In this document: piece by piece, positions 8,998-17,193 of the stretch
Position numbering within the stretch: the first letter of the stretch is position 1
Layout: the number at the start of each line of letters is the position of its first letter
Origin: Acidobacteria bacterium Mor1
GTDB lineage: Bacteria > Acidobacteriota > Polarisedimenticolia > Polarisedimenticolales > Polarisedimenticolaceae
Assembly (NCBI GenBank): GCA_001664505.1
Contig: CP011806.1
Location: 1,216,400-1,280,399, forward strand
Direction: 5' to 3'
DNA length: 64,000 nt
The notes under the pieces: model-generated
Database searches by the model: none
Told to the model about the DNA's origin: nothing
What the model saw: the letters and a program-made list of their open reading frames with translations, nothing else
Position numbers and translations under genes: made by a program

Positions 8998-9186
8998 CTA
9001 CGGTGCTCGGTCACAGCCGCGAGGGGGGATTCGCCGCTGCGGTAGCTCCTGGTCGAGATCGAGGAGTCGACGTTTAGGGGGGTTCGACTCATCGACCGTC
9101 GTCCTGTGTCTTGAGATTACGACGGGTCCCCTCCCCAGTCACCCGAGGAGGAACCCATTGTGCGGACGGTCCTGCAGCAGCCGACC

Positions 9187-10950
9187 CTATTGCGCCGTGG
9201 GCACGTCACGCATGCGAACGCCCGGCTGTTCGTTGACCAGACCGACACGTTCCGCCTCCCGCGCGAGGGACTGCATCCGGCGAATCGAACGCACGACCGA
9301 AGCCCGGGCATCGCTGCTCTCGGGTCGATCGAACAACAACTCCAGGGGAGTCTTCTCGGCAGGGAAGACCCGGACGCGGATATCCGCGTCCGGCTCGAGG
9401 CCGATCGCCTCCCGGGCCAGGCGCAGCGCCGTATCGATCCCACCCAGTTCGTCGACCAATCCGATCTCGAGGGCGTCCTCGCCACTCCAGATGCGCCCCT
9501 TGGCGACCTGCTGGACCTCCTCGATGGGCATGTCGCGGCCTTCGGCCACCTTGCCGGTGAAGTCCTCGTAGACCCGGTCGAGCCAGGCGTCGAGCCGCGC
9601 CCGGCCGGTCTCGCTGTAGCGGTAGGTTCCGGACCACATGTCGGCGTTGCGACCGGCCTGCACCGAGTCGAAGGCCATGCCGATCTTGTCCCACATCTCC
9701 TTGGTGTACATCTTGCCGCCGAGCACGCCGATGGACCCGGTGATCGTTCCCGGCTGGGCCACGATCTTCTCCGCCTCCATGGCGACGAAGTAACCGCCGG
9801 AGCCGGCCACGTTGCCCATGCTGACGATCACCGGCTTGCCCGCTTCGCGAGCCCGCACCGTCTCACGCCAGATCGCATCGGAAGCGACGTAGGAGCCGCC
9901 GGGACTGTCGACACGGAAGACGATCGCCTTGACCCGCTTGTTGTCGACAGCCGCCCGCAGGTTCGCGGCGACACTGTCGGAGCCCATGAACTGGCTCCCG
10001 GTGAGCGGATCGTAGCCGCTGGGTCCGCGGACCACCTGCCCCACGCCGTAGACCAACCCGATGGTGTCCCCCTTGCGGTAGGGAGAGCCGGCGCGATCGA
10101 CGTAGTGGTGCATGAACAGCAGGTCGGCCCGGTCCCCGACCTGTTCCCGCATCTTGGCGTAGACCTCGTCCCGGTAGGCCATGCCGTCGACCAGACCGGC
10201 GTCGAGCGCGGCACTACCCAGAAGCGGCGCCTCGTCGACCAACGCCCGCACCTGTTCCTCTTCGAGGTCCCGCTGTTCGGCGATGCCGCGCACCATCTGG
10301 CCGAACTGGGAGTACATCACCTTCGCCAGCGCCTCCTCGTGAGGCTCGGTGAAAGAGGTCTCGGTGTACATGTTCATCGCGTTCTTGTATTCGTGGCGCT
10401 GCCCCATCTCGGGCTCGACCGAGAGCTTCTCCATGACGCCGCCGAGGAACGGGGTCTCGTACATCAAGCCCGTCAGCCCGATGTCGCCGGACGGCTGCAG
10501 ATAGATCTCATCGAAAGCCGTGGCCAGGTAGTAGGCGGTGTTGCCGGGGCCGACCTCCCCGAAGGTCTCGGAGAAGACCACCGCAGGTTTCCCCGATTGG
10601 CGGAAGCGGAGGATCGCGTCCCGCAGTTCCTGGGCCTGGGCCATTCCAATCGGCGCGGCGCCGATATTGGCGATCACCCCCACGACACGCCTGTCGTCGG
10701 CGGCCCGGTCGAGTCCGTCGATCAGTTCGCGCAGAGTCGGGATCTCAACGTTCATGAACGCCGCGAAGGGATCCGGCGAGCGATACTCGATCATCCCCTG
10801 CTCGAGGTCGAGCTCGAGCAGCACCTTGCTCGGCACCGACTCTCCACTACCGGACAGGGCCGTCAACAGGGCGAGCCCGAGGAATCCGGCCATGGCGACC
10901 AGCATCAGTGCCACGATCACGGCCAACACCGTGACCACAAAGTTCTTCAT
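9187..10950 (-). CDS. sppA: Signal peptide peptidase SppA (long, two-domain form)
   Basis: This inner-membrane serine protease cuts leftover signal peptides. The 587 residues begin with one transmembrane anchor (residues 5-30) and contain two ClpP-like half domains, as in E. coli SppA. The general-base lysine lies in HEYKNAMNMY in the first half. The nucleophile serine lies in NVAGSGGYFVAMEA in the second half, with IVFRVDSPGGS forming the oxyanion region and TGSIGVLGGK after it. Length and order fit the 67K family. The ATG has GGAGGA upstream. A strong terminator follows. Confidence 0.95.
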   Translation of the reverse strand: MKNFVVTVLAVIVALMLVAMAGFLGLALLTALSGSGESVPSKVLLELDLEQGMIEYRSPDPFAAFMNVEIPTLRELIDGLDRAADDRRVVGVIANIGAAPIGMAQAQELRDAILRFRQSGKPAVVFSETFGEVGPGNTAYYLATAFDEIYLQPSGDIGLTGLMYETPFLGGVMEKLSVEPEMGQRHEYKNAMNMYTETSFTEPHEEALAKVMYSQFGQMVRGIAEQRDLEEEQVRALVDEAPLLGSAALDAGLVDGMAYRDEVYAKMREQVGDRADLLFMHHYVDRAGSPYRKGDTIGLVYGVGQVVRGPSGYDPLTGSQFMGSDSVAANLRAAVDNKRVKAIVFRVDSPGGSYVASDAIWRETVRAREAGKPVIVSMGNVAGSGGYFVAMEAEKIVAQPGTITGSIGVLGGKMYTKEMWDKIGMAFDSVQAGRNADMWSGTYRYSETGRARLDAWLDRVYEDFTGKVAEGRDMPIEEVQQVAKGRIWSGEDALEIGLVDELGGIDTALRLAREAIGLEPDADIRVRVFPAEKTPLELLFDRPESSDARASVVRSIRRMQSLAREAERVGLVNEQPGVRMRDVPTAQ

Positions 10951-11042
10951 CGTGTCCTCCTTCGGGGGATCCTACGCGGATGCCACATGTTAGTTCATGG
11001 CGCCCGAAGCCACGAGATGGGCACGACTGCTAGACTCGGCCC

Positions 11043-11318
11043 ATGAGCACTCAGCAGACCATCGAAACCCGGCTTACCGAGCGATTCTCGCCGGTTCATC
11101 TGGAGATCGTCGATGACAGCGCCCGGCACGCAGGCCATCCCGGTGCGGCCGGCGGGGGTGGGCACTTCCTGGTGACCCTCGTTTCCGCCGATTTCGAAGG
11201 AATGCCCCGGGTCCAGCGCCACCGGGCGGTCTACCAGGAGCTGGACGGGCTGATGGGAGGCGCGATCCACGCCCTGGGGCTCAAGACCTGGACCCCGGCC
11301 GAGTGGGAATCCCGCTGA
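11043..11318 (+). CDS. BolA/IbaG family protein
   Basis: The 91-residue protein begins with a helix (IETRLTERF) and the BolA signature region LEIVDDSARHAGHPG, then a beta strand (HFLVTLVSADFEGMPRVQRHR) and the C-terminal ALGLKTWTPAEW. BolA proteins bind monothiol glutaredoxins and [2Fe-2S] clusters through the conserved histidine, and some bind DNA. No glutaredoxin gene is adjacent. It is divergent from sppA. Confidence 0.92.
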   Translation: MSTQQTIETRLTERFSPVHLEIVDDSARHAGHPGAAGGGGHFLVTLVSADFEGMPRVQRHRAVYQELDGLMGGAIHALGLKTWTPAEWESR

Positions 11319-11372
11319 CCCGACGCCTGTTTCCCCTGGGGAAGGCCGGTTCCGCGGGCCCCCGGACCCGGC

Positions 11373-11402
11373 TTGGTCGATTCGATCGGAAAAGCGTATA
11401 TT
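11373..11402 (+). promoter_or_regulatory. Candidate sigma-70 promoter of the TlpA-like gene
   Basis: TTGGTC and TATATT are 18 bases apart in an otherwise GC-rich gap, about 75 bases before the ATG at 11478. GGAGG precedes that ATG. The AT-rich -10 stands out from its surroundings. Confidence 0.5.
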
Positions 11403-11477
11403 TGGGGGTCGAGAAAACACGTTTCCCCTGTCGGCGGTCCCGCACCGCAACCCGCAGATAACGGAGGCTGGTAACCC

Positions 11478-12269
11478 ATGTCCAAGCTTAGAGTTACGGC
11501 GATTGCCCTGCTGATCGCCTGCTGCATCCCGACGATGCTGTTCGCCGGGAAGAATGACGAACAGATCAAGGCACTGGAGGAGCGTGTGGCCGATCTCGAG
11601 GCCAAGATCGACGCCCAGCACGCCGAGATGAAGAAGCTGCTCGAGACCCATTTCGGCAAGATGGAAAAGACCATCGCCGAGTCCGCCCAGAGCGGCGAGC
11701 AGCGTGAGCGTCAGGCCCAGGTCCTGCTCGGACAGGTCAACCAGGCCGTCCGCGCCGGCAAGTACGACGAGGCCAAGACCAAGCTCGCCGACCTCAAGAA
11801 GAAGTTCGGTTCGACCCAGGCCGCCCGCCGGGCCGCCAGCGTCGAGCGTGAGCTCAACGTCATCGGCAAGAGCATGCCCGAGGACCTCGGCATCGAGAAG
11901 TGGTTCCAGGGCGAGTCGGAGTTCGACGCCACCAGCTCCGAGCCCACCCTGCTGGTGTTCTGGGAAACCTGGTGCCCGCACTGCAAGCGCGAGGTTCCGA
12001 AGCTCCAGACCATGTGGGACAAGTACAAGGACAAGGGCCTGCAGGTCGTCGGCCTGACCAAGCTGACCCGTTCCTCCACCGAGGAAGTGGTCACCAAGTT
12101 CATCGAAGACACCAAGATGACCTACCCGGTTGCCAAGGAAGACGGCAAGGCCAGCAGCTACTTCGGCGTGGCCGGCATCCCCGCCGCCGCGGTGGTCAAG
12201 GACGGCAAGGTGATCTGGCGCGGCCATCCCGCCAACATCTCCGACGCCATGCTCCAGGACTGGATGTAA
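11478..12269 (+). CDS. Exported TlpA-like thioredoxin-fold protein with coiled-coil N-terminus
   Basis: The 263 residues start with a signal peptide (to about residue 23). A long charged coiled coil follows (about 27-75), then a TPR-like helical pair (90-125). The last part is a thioredoxin fold from about 140, with WETWCPHCKREVP as the redox-active CxxC and a cis-proline region GIPAAAVVK. TlpA/ResA proteins reduce periplasmic disulfides, for example in cytochrome c maturation. The coiled coil may make it oligomeric. A GTCCCGGCG hairpin follows the gene. The partner protein is not evident, though c-type cytochromes occur 10 kb downstream. Confidence 0.85.
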   Translation: MSKLRVTAIALLIACCIPTMLFAGKNDEQIKALEERVADLEAKIDAQHAEMKKLLETHFGKMEKTIAESAQSGEQRERQAQVLLGQVNQAVRAGKYDEAKTKLADLKKKFGSTQAARRAASVERELNVIGKSMPEDLGIEKWFQGESEFDATSSEPTLLVFWETWCPHCKREVPKLQTMWDKYKDKGLQVVGLTKLTRSSTEEVVTKFIEDTKMTYPVAKEDGKASSYFGVAGIPAAAVVKDGKVIWRGHPANISDAMLQDWM

Positions 12270-12278
12270 GCGTTTGAC

Positions 12279-12311
12279 GTCCCGGCGGGGCCGAGGCGGC
12301 CTCGCCGGGAC
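12279..12311 (+). terminator. GC-rich hairpin after the thioredoxin-like gene (possible terminator, no T-tract)
   Basis: GTCCCGGCG at 12279 pairs with CGCCGGGAC at 12303 (9 bp), ten bases after the stop codon. There is no downstream T-run, so termination is uncertain. Confidence 0.4.
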
Positions 12312-12414
12312 AGCCGCTCACCCGGCACCCTCCCCGCCCCGGCCGGCATCCGCCGGCGATCCCTCTCCCACCCCCTTGTTAGAATCGGCGCTCCGTCGAG
12401 GAGGAGAACCCGTC

Positions 12415-14697
12415 GTGCCCACCAAGCTGTGCCTGGCCCTGTTCGTCCTGCTGCTCGCCCTGCCGGTCGCGGCCGACGAAACGAACTGCCCCCTGCCCCG
12501 GACCGCCCTGGGCGGCGGCGGGCCCGACCCGGATTTCCTGGCCCAGTACGGGTCGACCTACCGCTTCCGCATGGGCCAACCGCTGACCCGCTCGCTGCGC
12601 ATCACCCCCGACGGCGGCAAGGTGCTGTTCCTCCGCTCCGGTGGCCGCAACTTCGAGAACCGGCTCTACGAGATCGACGTGGCCGGCGGCAGCGAACGAG
12701 AGCTGCTGACCGCCGACGCGCTGCTCGGCGGAGGCAACCAGACGATGACCGCCGAGGAACGAGCCCGGCGGGAACGGATGCGCATGGTCTCCCGGGGCAT
12801 CACCTCTTTCGAGCTGGGGCCCGACGGGGAAACCTTGTTGGTGCCCCTTTCGGGCCGGGTGTTCCTGGTGGCCCGCAGAAACGGCGAGTTCCGGGAGCTG
12901 AAACTACCGACGCCCGCCGAGGATCCGCGGCTCTCCCCCGACGGCAAGAAGGTCGCATTCGTCCATCGCGGCGACCTCTACGTGATCACCGTCGGCTCGG
13001 GCGAGGTGCGCCGGCTGACCGACGATGCCGACGCCGCCACGACCAACGGCCTCGCCGAGTTCGTGGCCCAGGAAGAGATGTCCCGCTACCGGGGCTTCTG
13101 GTGGTCTCCAGATTCTCGCGAACTCGTCTACCAGAAGACCCGCACCACCGGCATGGAGACCCTCAACATCTCCGACCCGACCCACCCCGAAAAGGCTCCC
13201 GACGTGCGGCCCTACCCGCGCGCCGGCAAGGCCAACGCCCAGGTGCAGCTCGGCATCGTCCCGGCGACCGGCGGGGCCACCCGCTGGATCGAATGGGACC
13301 GGAATGCCTACCCCTACCTGGCGACGGTGACCTGGACTGAAGACGCGCCGCTGACCCTGCTGGTTCAGAACCGGCGCCAGACCGAAGAGCTGCTTCTGGC
13401 GGTTCACGGTCCCAGCGCCAAGGCGCGGGTGATCCACGCCGAGACCGACGATGCCTGGGTCGACCTGGACCAGAGCATGCCCCGCTGGTTCGCCAGGGGT
13501 AGCGGCTTCCTCTGGACCACCGAACGGGAAGGCTACCGGCAATTCGAAATCCGGAACCGCAACGGAATGCTGCGGCACTCGATCACCCCGCTGCATCCGG
13601 GGTATCGCCAACTGCACCACCTCGACGAGACCCGCGGCCTGGTCTACGTCTCGGCGAGCCCGGACCCGACCCAGGCACACCTGCACCGCTTCTCGATCCG
13701 CACCGACGGACCGGAACCGGTGCGGCTGACCCGGGGTTCCGGCGTCCACAGCGCCTACTTCGGCGCCAGCGACGAGGTGTTCGTGCAGCAGTCGCGCACG
13801 ATGCAGGGCACCCGTTTCACCATTCGGCACGTGGACGGCGAGGAGCTGGCGGAGATCGCATCGAAGGCGGAGGTCCCCTCCTTCGCCGGCGAGATGGAGC
13901 GCACGACCCGCTTCTCCCGGGTCGGTCCCAGGGAGCGCAGCATGCCGGTGGTGACCATCGTGCCCCGCTCCTACGATCCGAAGAAGACCTACCCGGTGAT
14001 CGTCCACGTCTACGGCGGACCGACCTCGGTGATGGTGCAGCAGTACCGCAGCCGCTACTACCTCGACCAGTGGATCGCCGATCACGGCTACGTGGTGGTC
14101 AGCATCGACGGACGGGGCACCCCCAACCGCAACCGGGCCTGGCAGCGTGCGGTCAAGCACGACCTGATCGAGCTGCCCCTCCAGGACCAGGCGGACGCTG
14201 TGGTCGAACTGGGCAAGCGCTGCGCCAACCTGGATATGCAACGGGTCGGCATCTACGGCTGGTCCTTCGGCGGGTACTTCTCCGCCATGGCGGCGATGCG
14301 GCGCCCCGACGTGTTTCACGCTGGGGTGGCCGGCGCACCGGTGACCGATTGGGCGGACTACGACACCCACTACACCGAGCGCTACATGGGGCTGCCCCAG
14401 GAGAACGTCGCGGGCTACCGTGCGGCCAACGTGCTGACCTACGCAGAGCAGTTGGAACGGCCGCTACTGATCATTCACGGCACGTCCGACGACAACGTGC
14501 TGTTCACCCACGCGCTCAAGATGGCCAACGCGTTGTTCCGTTCGGGCAAGCCCTTCGAGTTCCTGCCGCTTTCCGGGTTTACCCACATCGTGCCCGACCC
14601 GCTGGTCAGCCGGCGGCTCTACGGCAGGATGCTCGGCTTCTTCGAAACCCACGTGAAGGGGCGAGCGGTCGGCGAGATCGAAAAGCAGGGCTCGTAG
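12415..14697 (+). CDS. S9-family prolyl oligopeptidase / dipeptidyl peptidase IV-like, exported
   Basis: The 760-residue protein has an N-terminal beta-propeller and a C-terminal alpha/beta hydrolase domain. The catalytic serine is in YGWSFGGYFSA, the aspartate in HGTSDDNVLFTHA and the histidine in FTHIVPDP. This is the DPPIV/S9B layout, which removes dipeptides from protein N-termini after proline or alanine. I chose the GTG at 12415: it has GAGGAGGAG nine bases upstream and gives a clean signal peptide ending near AADE, although the frame is open from 12274. It is probably periplasmic and used in peptide scavenging. Confidence 0.9.
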   Translation: MPTKLCLALFVLLLALPVAADETNCPLPRTALGGGGPDPDFLAQYGSTYRFRMGQPLTRSLRITPDGGKVLFLRSGGRNFENRLYEIDVAGGSERELLTADALLGGGNQTMTAEERARRERMRMVSRGITSFELGPDGETLLVPLSGRVFLVARRNGEFRELKLPTPAEDPRLSPDGKKVAFVHRGDLYVITVGSGEVRRLTDDADAATTNGLAEFVAQEEMSRYRGFWWSPDSRELVYQKTRTTGMETLNISDPTHPEKAPDVRPYPRAGKANAQVQLGIVPATGGATRWIEWDRNAYPYLATVTWTEDAPLTLLVQNRRQTEELLLAVHGPSAKARVIHAETDDAWVDLDQSMPRWFARGSGFLWTTEREGYRQFEIRNRNGMLRHSITPLHPGYRQLHHLDETRGLVYVSASPDPTQAHLHRFSIRTDGPEPVRLTRGSGVHSAYFGASDEVFVQQSRTMQGTRFTIRHVDGEELAEIASKAEVPSFAGEMERTTRFSRVGPRERSMPVVTIVPRSYDPKKTYPVIVHVYGGPTSVMVQQYRSRYYLDQWIADHGYVVVSIDGRGTPNRNRAWQRAVKHDLIELPLQDQADAVVELGKRCANLDMQRVGIYGWSFGGYFSAMAAMRRPDVFHAGVAGAPVTDWADYDTHYTERYMGLPQENVAGYRAANVLTYAEQLERPLLIIHGTSDDNVLFTHALKMANALFRSGKPFEFLPLSGFTHIVPDPLVSRRLYGRMLGFFETHVKGRAVGEIEKQGS

Positions 14698-14708
14698 AGC
14701 GCCGACGG

Positions 14709-15008
14709 TCAGCCGAAGAAGTGCGGGTCGCAGGGCCGCGGCAACGGAGGAGGACTCACCGCGGGGGCACTGTCCCGCTCACTCGCCAGGTCGTCGAGCA
14801 CCTCTTCGACCGCTTCGAGCAGCGCGCCGAGCTGTTGCGGGTCGGCGCCGGCGGCATCGAGCACCGGCACCAACCGAGCGACCGCGTCGGCCGGACCCCT
14901 GGAGCCGGACCCGAGCGTGGCCGGCTCGGGAGCCAGGGCCTCGGCAAGGGTGGTGAGGAACCTTGATGCACGGGGGTCTCGGGCTCGATGGGACCGGGAC
15001 GGTTTCAT
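14709..15008 (-). CDS. Small hypothetical protein
   Basis: This 99-residue protein is not recognised. A basic N-terminus is followed by an acidic helical stretch (LLEAVEEVLDDLASERD) and a Pro-rich C-terminus. The strong AAGGAGGTG seven bases before the ATG and the high-GC codon use support translation. It is the second gene after the Rrf2 regulator on the minus strand, 65 bases downstream, and may be cotranscribed with it. Confidence 0.6.
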   Translation of the reverse strand: MKPSRSHRARDPRASRFLTTLAEALAPEPATLGSGSRGPADAVARLVPVLDAAGADPQQLGALLEAVEEVLDDLASERDSAPAVSPPPLPRPCDPHFFG

Positions 15009-15073
15009 GCGGCACCTCCTTCCCTCGATTATAGCCCGGTTCCCCCCGTGCGGTTTCGCCCCTCCCCGACCGT

Positions 15074-15586
15074 TCAGGTCTGCTCGACCGCCGTCTTCGC
15101 CGCAGGCGGTTCCCCGATGGTCAGGGGCGCCCGGTCGGCAACGGCTCCGCCGACGTAGTCCACCCGGCCGTGCCGGCGCGGGGCCGAGACGAGGTCTTCC
15201 AGGTTCGCGCTGCGCAGGGTCGTGGTGATCTGCGCCTGAATCGTGTGCCAGACCGCCTGGGCCGGGCAGTTGGATGCCTCGTTGCAGTCCTCCTCGTGGA
15301 TCGAGCAGGTGGCGAGGCGGATCGGTCCGTCGGTCGCCTCGACGATCTCGAGCATGTTGATCTCGCTTGCCGGCCGGGCGAGGGTGAAGCCCCCCTTGAC
15401 TCCGCGGGTCGACTTGAGCAGACCCGCGTGAACCAGCACACGCAGGATCTTGGCGGTGAAGCTCCGCGGAATGTTCTGGGACTCGGCGACCTCATTCTTC
15501 AAGATCGGCCGGTCCTCGGGAAGCGATGCGATGTACAGCATGCTCCGGATTGCGTAATCGGCGGCTTGCGTGATCTTGAGTGCCAT
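15074..15586 (-). CDS. Rrf2-family transcriptional regulator with cysteine cluster
   Basis: The 170-residue protein has the Rrf2 winged helix at its start (MALKITQAADYAIRSMLYIA, then SFTAKILRVLVHAGLLKSTRG). The C-x6-C-x5-C cluster (CSIHEEDCNEASNC) follows near residue 100; it binds an iron-sulfur cluster in IscR, NsrR and RsrR. It therefore probably senses iron-sulfur status, redox state or nitric oxide. The ATG at 15586 has AAGGAGGGA upstream. An excellent sigma-54 promoter lies about 50 bases before the gene, an unusual arrangement for this family. Confidence 0.92.
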   Translation of the reverse strand: MALKITQAADYAIRSMLYIASLPEDRPILKNEVAESQNIPRSFTAKILRVLVHAGLLKSTRGVKGGFTLARPASEINMLEIVEATDGPIRLATCSIHEEDCNEASNCPAQAVWHTIQAQITTTLRSANLEDLVSAPRRHGRVDYVGGAVADRAPLTIGEPPAAKTAVEQT

Positions 15587-15634
15587 GGGCTCCCTCCTTG
15601 TCCGGAGACTTGATGATCTCCACAAGGTCTAAGG

Positions 15635-15650
15635 AGCAACGACGGTGCCA
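15635..15650 (-). promoter_or_regulatory. Sigma-54 (-24/-12) promoter driving the Rrf2 gene
   Basis: On the minus strand the sequence TGGCACCGTCGTTGCT matches the consensus TGGCACGNNNNTTGCW at all but one position, with exact GG/GC spacing. Transcription would start near 15623, 37 bases before the Rrf2 ATG. The upstream gene encodes a sigma-54 activator. Confidence 0.85.
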
Positions 15651-15709
15651 ATAACCGTCCGCTAGTTCCCGCCGAAAACCGGACAACCGGAGGCGCCAAG
15701 GCCTCTAAG

Positions 15710-15746
15710 TGGGGAATATTCCCCAATCACTGCGGACTATTCCCCA
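15710..15746. promoter_or_regulatory. Two tandem dyads, likely enhancer sites for the NtrC-type regulator
   Basis: Site 1 (15710-15725) is a perfect 16-bp palindrome, TGGGGAATATTCCCCA. Site 2 (15731-15746) matches it at 14 of 16 positions. Their centres are 21 bases apart, two helical turns. They lie 60-95 bases upstream of the sigma-54 promoter and just after the stop of the NtrC-like gene, the usual place for an activator's upstream sequence. Confidence 0.75.
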
Positions 15747-15773
15747 AGGGGGGACGCGGACGGAACGCCGCGT

Positions 15774-17126
15774 TCAGTCGGTGAGGCCGAACTTCTCGAT
15801 CCGGTAGCGGATCTGGTCCCGGTTCATGCCCAGCAGCTTGGCCGCCTTGGTCTGGTTGCCACCCGAACGCTGCAGGGCCTGGATCACCAGTTGCTTCTCC
15901 AGCTGTTCGAAGTCGATTCCGGCGGGAGGCAGGCGGAAGTCGGTATCCATCGACGGAGCCAGGATCTGGAAATCGTCGGCGGAGAGGGTCTGCCCTTCCG
16001 CCAGCAGCATCGCCCGCTCGACGGCGTTCTTCAGTTCACGCACGTTGCCGGGCCAGCGCTGCGCGGTCAGCCGCTCGGCGGCCTCGGGATCGATCTGCTG
16101 AACGTCCCGACGGAACTCCCGGTTGAAGCGGTCGACGTAGTGCCGGGCCAGCAGCAGCACGTCCTCCCCCCGCTCCCGCATCGGCGGCATGCGCACCGGC
16201 ATCACGCTCAGGCGGTAGTAGAGGTCCTCACGGAACTCCCCTGCCTGAACGGCGCGATCCAGGTTGCGGTTGGTGGCGGCGACGATCCGCACGTCCACCG
16301 TCAGATCCCGGGTGCCTCCGACACGGCGAAACGATCGCTCCTCGAGGAACCGCAGCAGCTTGACCTGCAGGCTCTGGGGGATCTCGCCGACCTCATCCAG
16401 ATAGACCGTCCCCTGGTGGGCCAGCTCGAACAAGCCCTGCTTGCGCTTCTTGGCGTCGGTGAATGCCCCCTGCTCGTGTCCGAACAGCTCGCTTTCGAGC
16501 AGGGTCTCGGTCAGGGCCGAGCAGGTCACGTTCATGAACGGGCCGCCGGCCCGATCGGAGTTGTAGTGAATGACCTTGGCCGCCAGGTCCTTGCCCGTGC
16601 CGCTCTCTCCGGTCAACAGCACCGTGGTGGCCGGGCTGGCCGCGACCTTCCGCAACAGGCGCTTGATCGAGACCATCGCCGGCGATTCACCGATGATCGC
16701 GTCGAAGGCGTAGGGCTCCGATTCCCTGGCCCGCAGCGCCCGCACCTCCCGGCGCAGCCGGGTCGTTTCCAGCGCCTTGCCGACCAGCACCATCATGCGG
16801 TCCATGTCGAAGGGCTTGTCGGCGTAGTCGAAGGCCCCGGCCTTGATCGCCTGGACCGCGGTCTCGATGCTGGAGTAGGCGGTCATCAGGATGACCACGA
16901 TGTCCGGGTCCCGCTCCTTGATGTCCTTGAGGATCGACAGGCCGTCGGCGTCGGGAAGGCGCATGTCGAGCAGCACCAGGTCGACGCCGTCTTCACCCAG
17001 GTGCTGCCTGGCCTCGCGGCCGTCGGCGGCCTCGAGCACCGCGTAGCCCTCGTCGGACAGGGCTTCCCGCAGCGACCAGCGCAGCAGCTTTTCATCCTCG
17101 ACCACGAGGACGGTCGGTGACGTCAT
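15774..17126 (-). CDS. NtrC-family sigma-54 response regulator
   Basis: The 450-residue protein has a receiver domain (acidic pocket E10-D11, phosphoacceptor D54 in [10 protein letters not shown]104), an AAA+ domain and a Fis-type helix-turn-helix (about 410-445). In the AAA+ domain are Walker A GESGTGKD (173-180) and Walker B VYLDE (241-245). The sigma-54 contact loop reads GAFTDA (220-225) rather than GAFTGA, a natural variant of the last glycine. The partner kinase gene is divergent, and the sigma-54 promoter plus two dyads lie just downstream. The clear inference is that it activates the Rrf2 gene. Confidence 0.95.
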   Translation of the reverse strand: MTSPTVLVVEDEKLLRWSLREALSDEGYAVLEAADGREARQHLGEDGVDLVLLDMRLPDADGLSILKDIKERDPDIVVILMTAYSSIETAVQAIKAGAFDYADKPFDMDRMMVLVGKALETTRLRREVRALRARESEPYAFDAIIGESPAMVSIKRLLRKVAASPATTVLLTGESGTGKDLAAKVIHYNSDRAGGPFMNVTCSALTETLLESELFGHEQGAFTDAKKRKQGLFELAHQGTVYLDEVGEIPQSLQVKLLRFLEERSFRRVGGTRDLTVDVRIVAATNRNLDRAVQAGEFREDLYYRLSVMPVRMPPMRERGEDVLLLARHYVDRFNREFRRDVQQIDPEAAERLTAQRWPGNVRELKNAVERAMLLAEGQTLSADDFQILAPSMDTDFRLPPAGIDFEQLEKQLVIQALQRSGGNQTKAAKLLGMNRDQIRYRIEKFGLTD

Positions 17127-17193
17127 GAAGCCGTTATATCACCCGAACGCGACCGGCCCGCCGGCCGACCGGGCCTCACCGCAGACTGGTACG

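Noticed and set aside
9160-11046. Plus-strand frame of 628 codons
   Set aside because: It is antisense to sppA, which has full catalytic motifs and a terminator. The frame is a product of high GC and has no recognisable domain.
12904-14370. Minus-strand frame of 488 codons
   Set aside because: It is antisense to the S9 peptidase, whose catalytic triad is complete.
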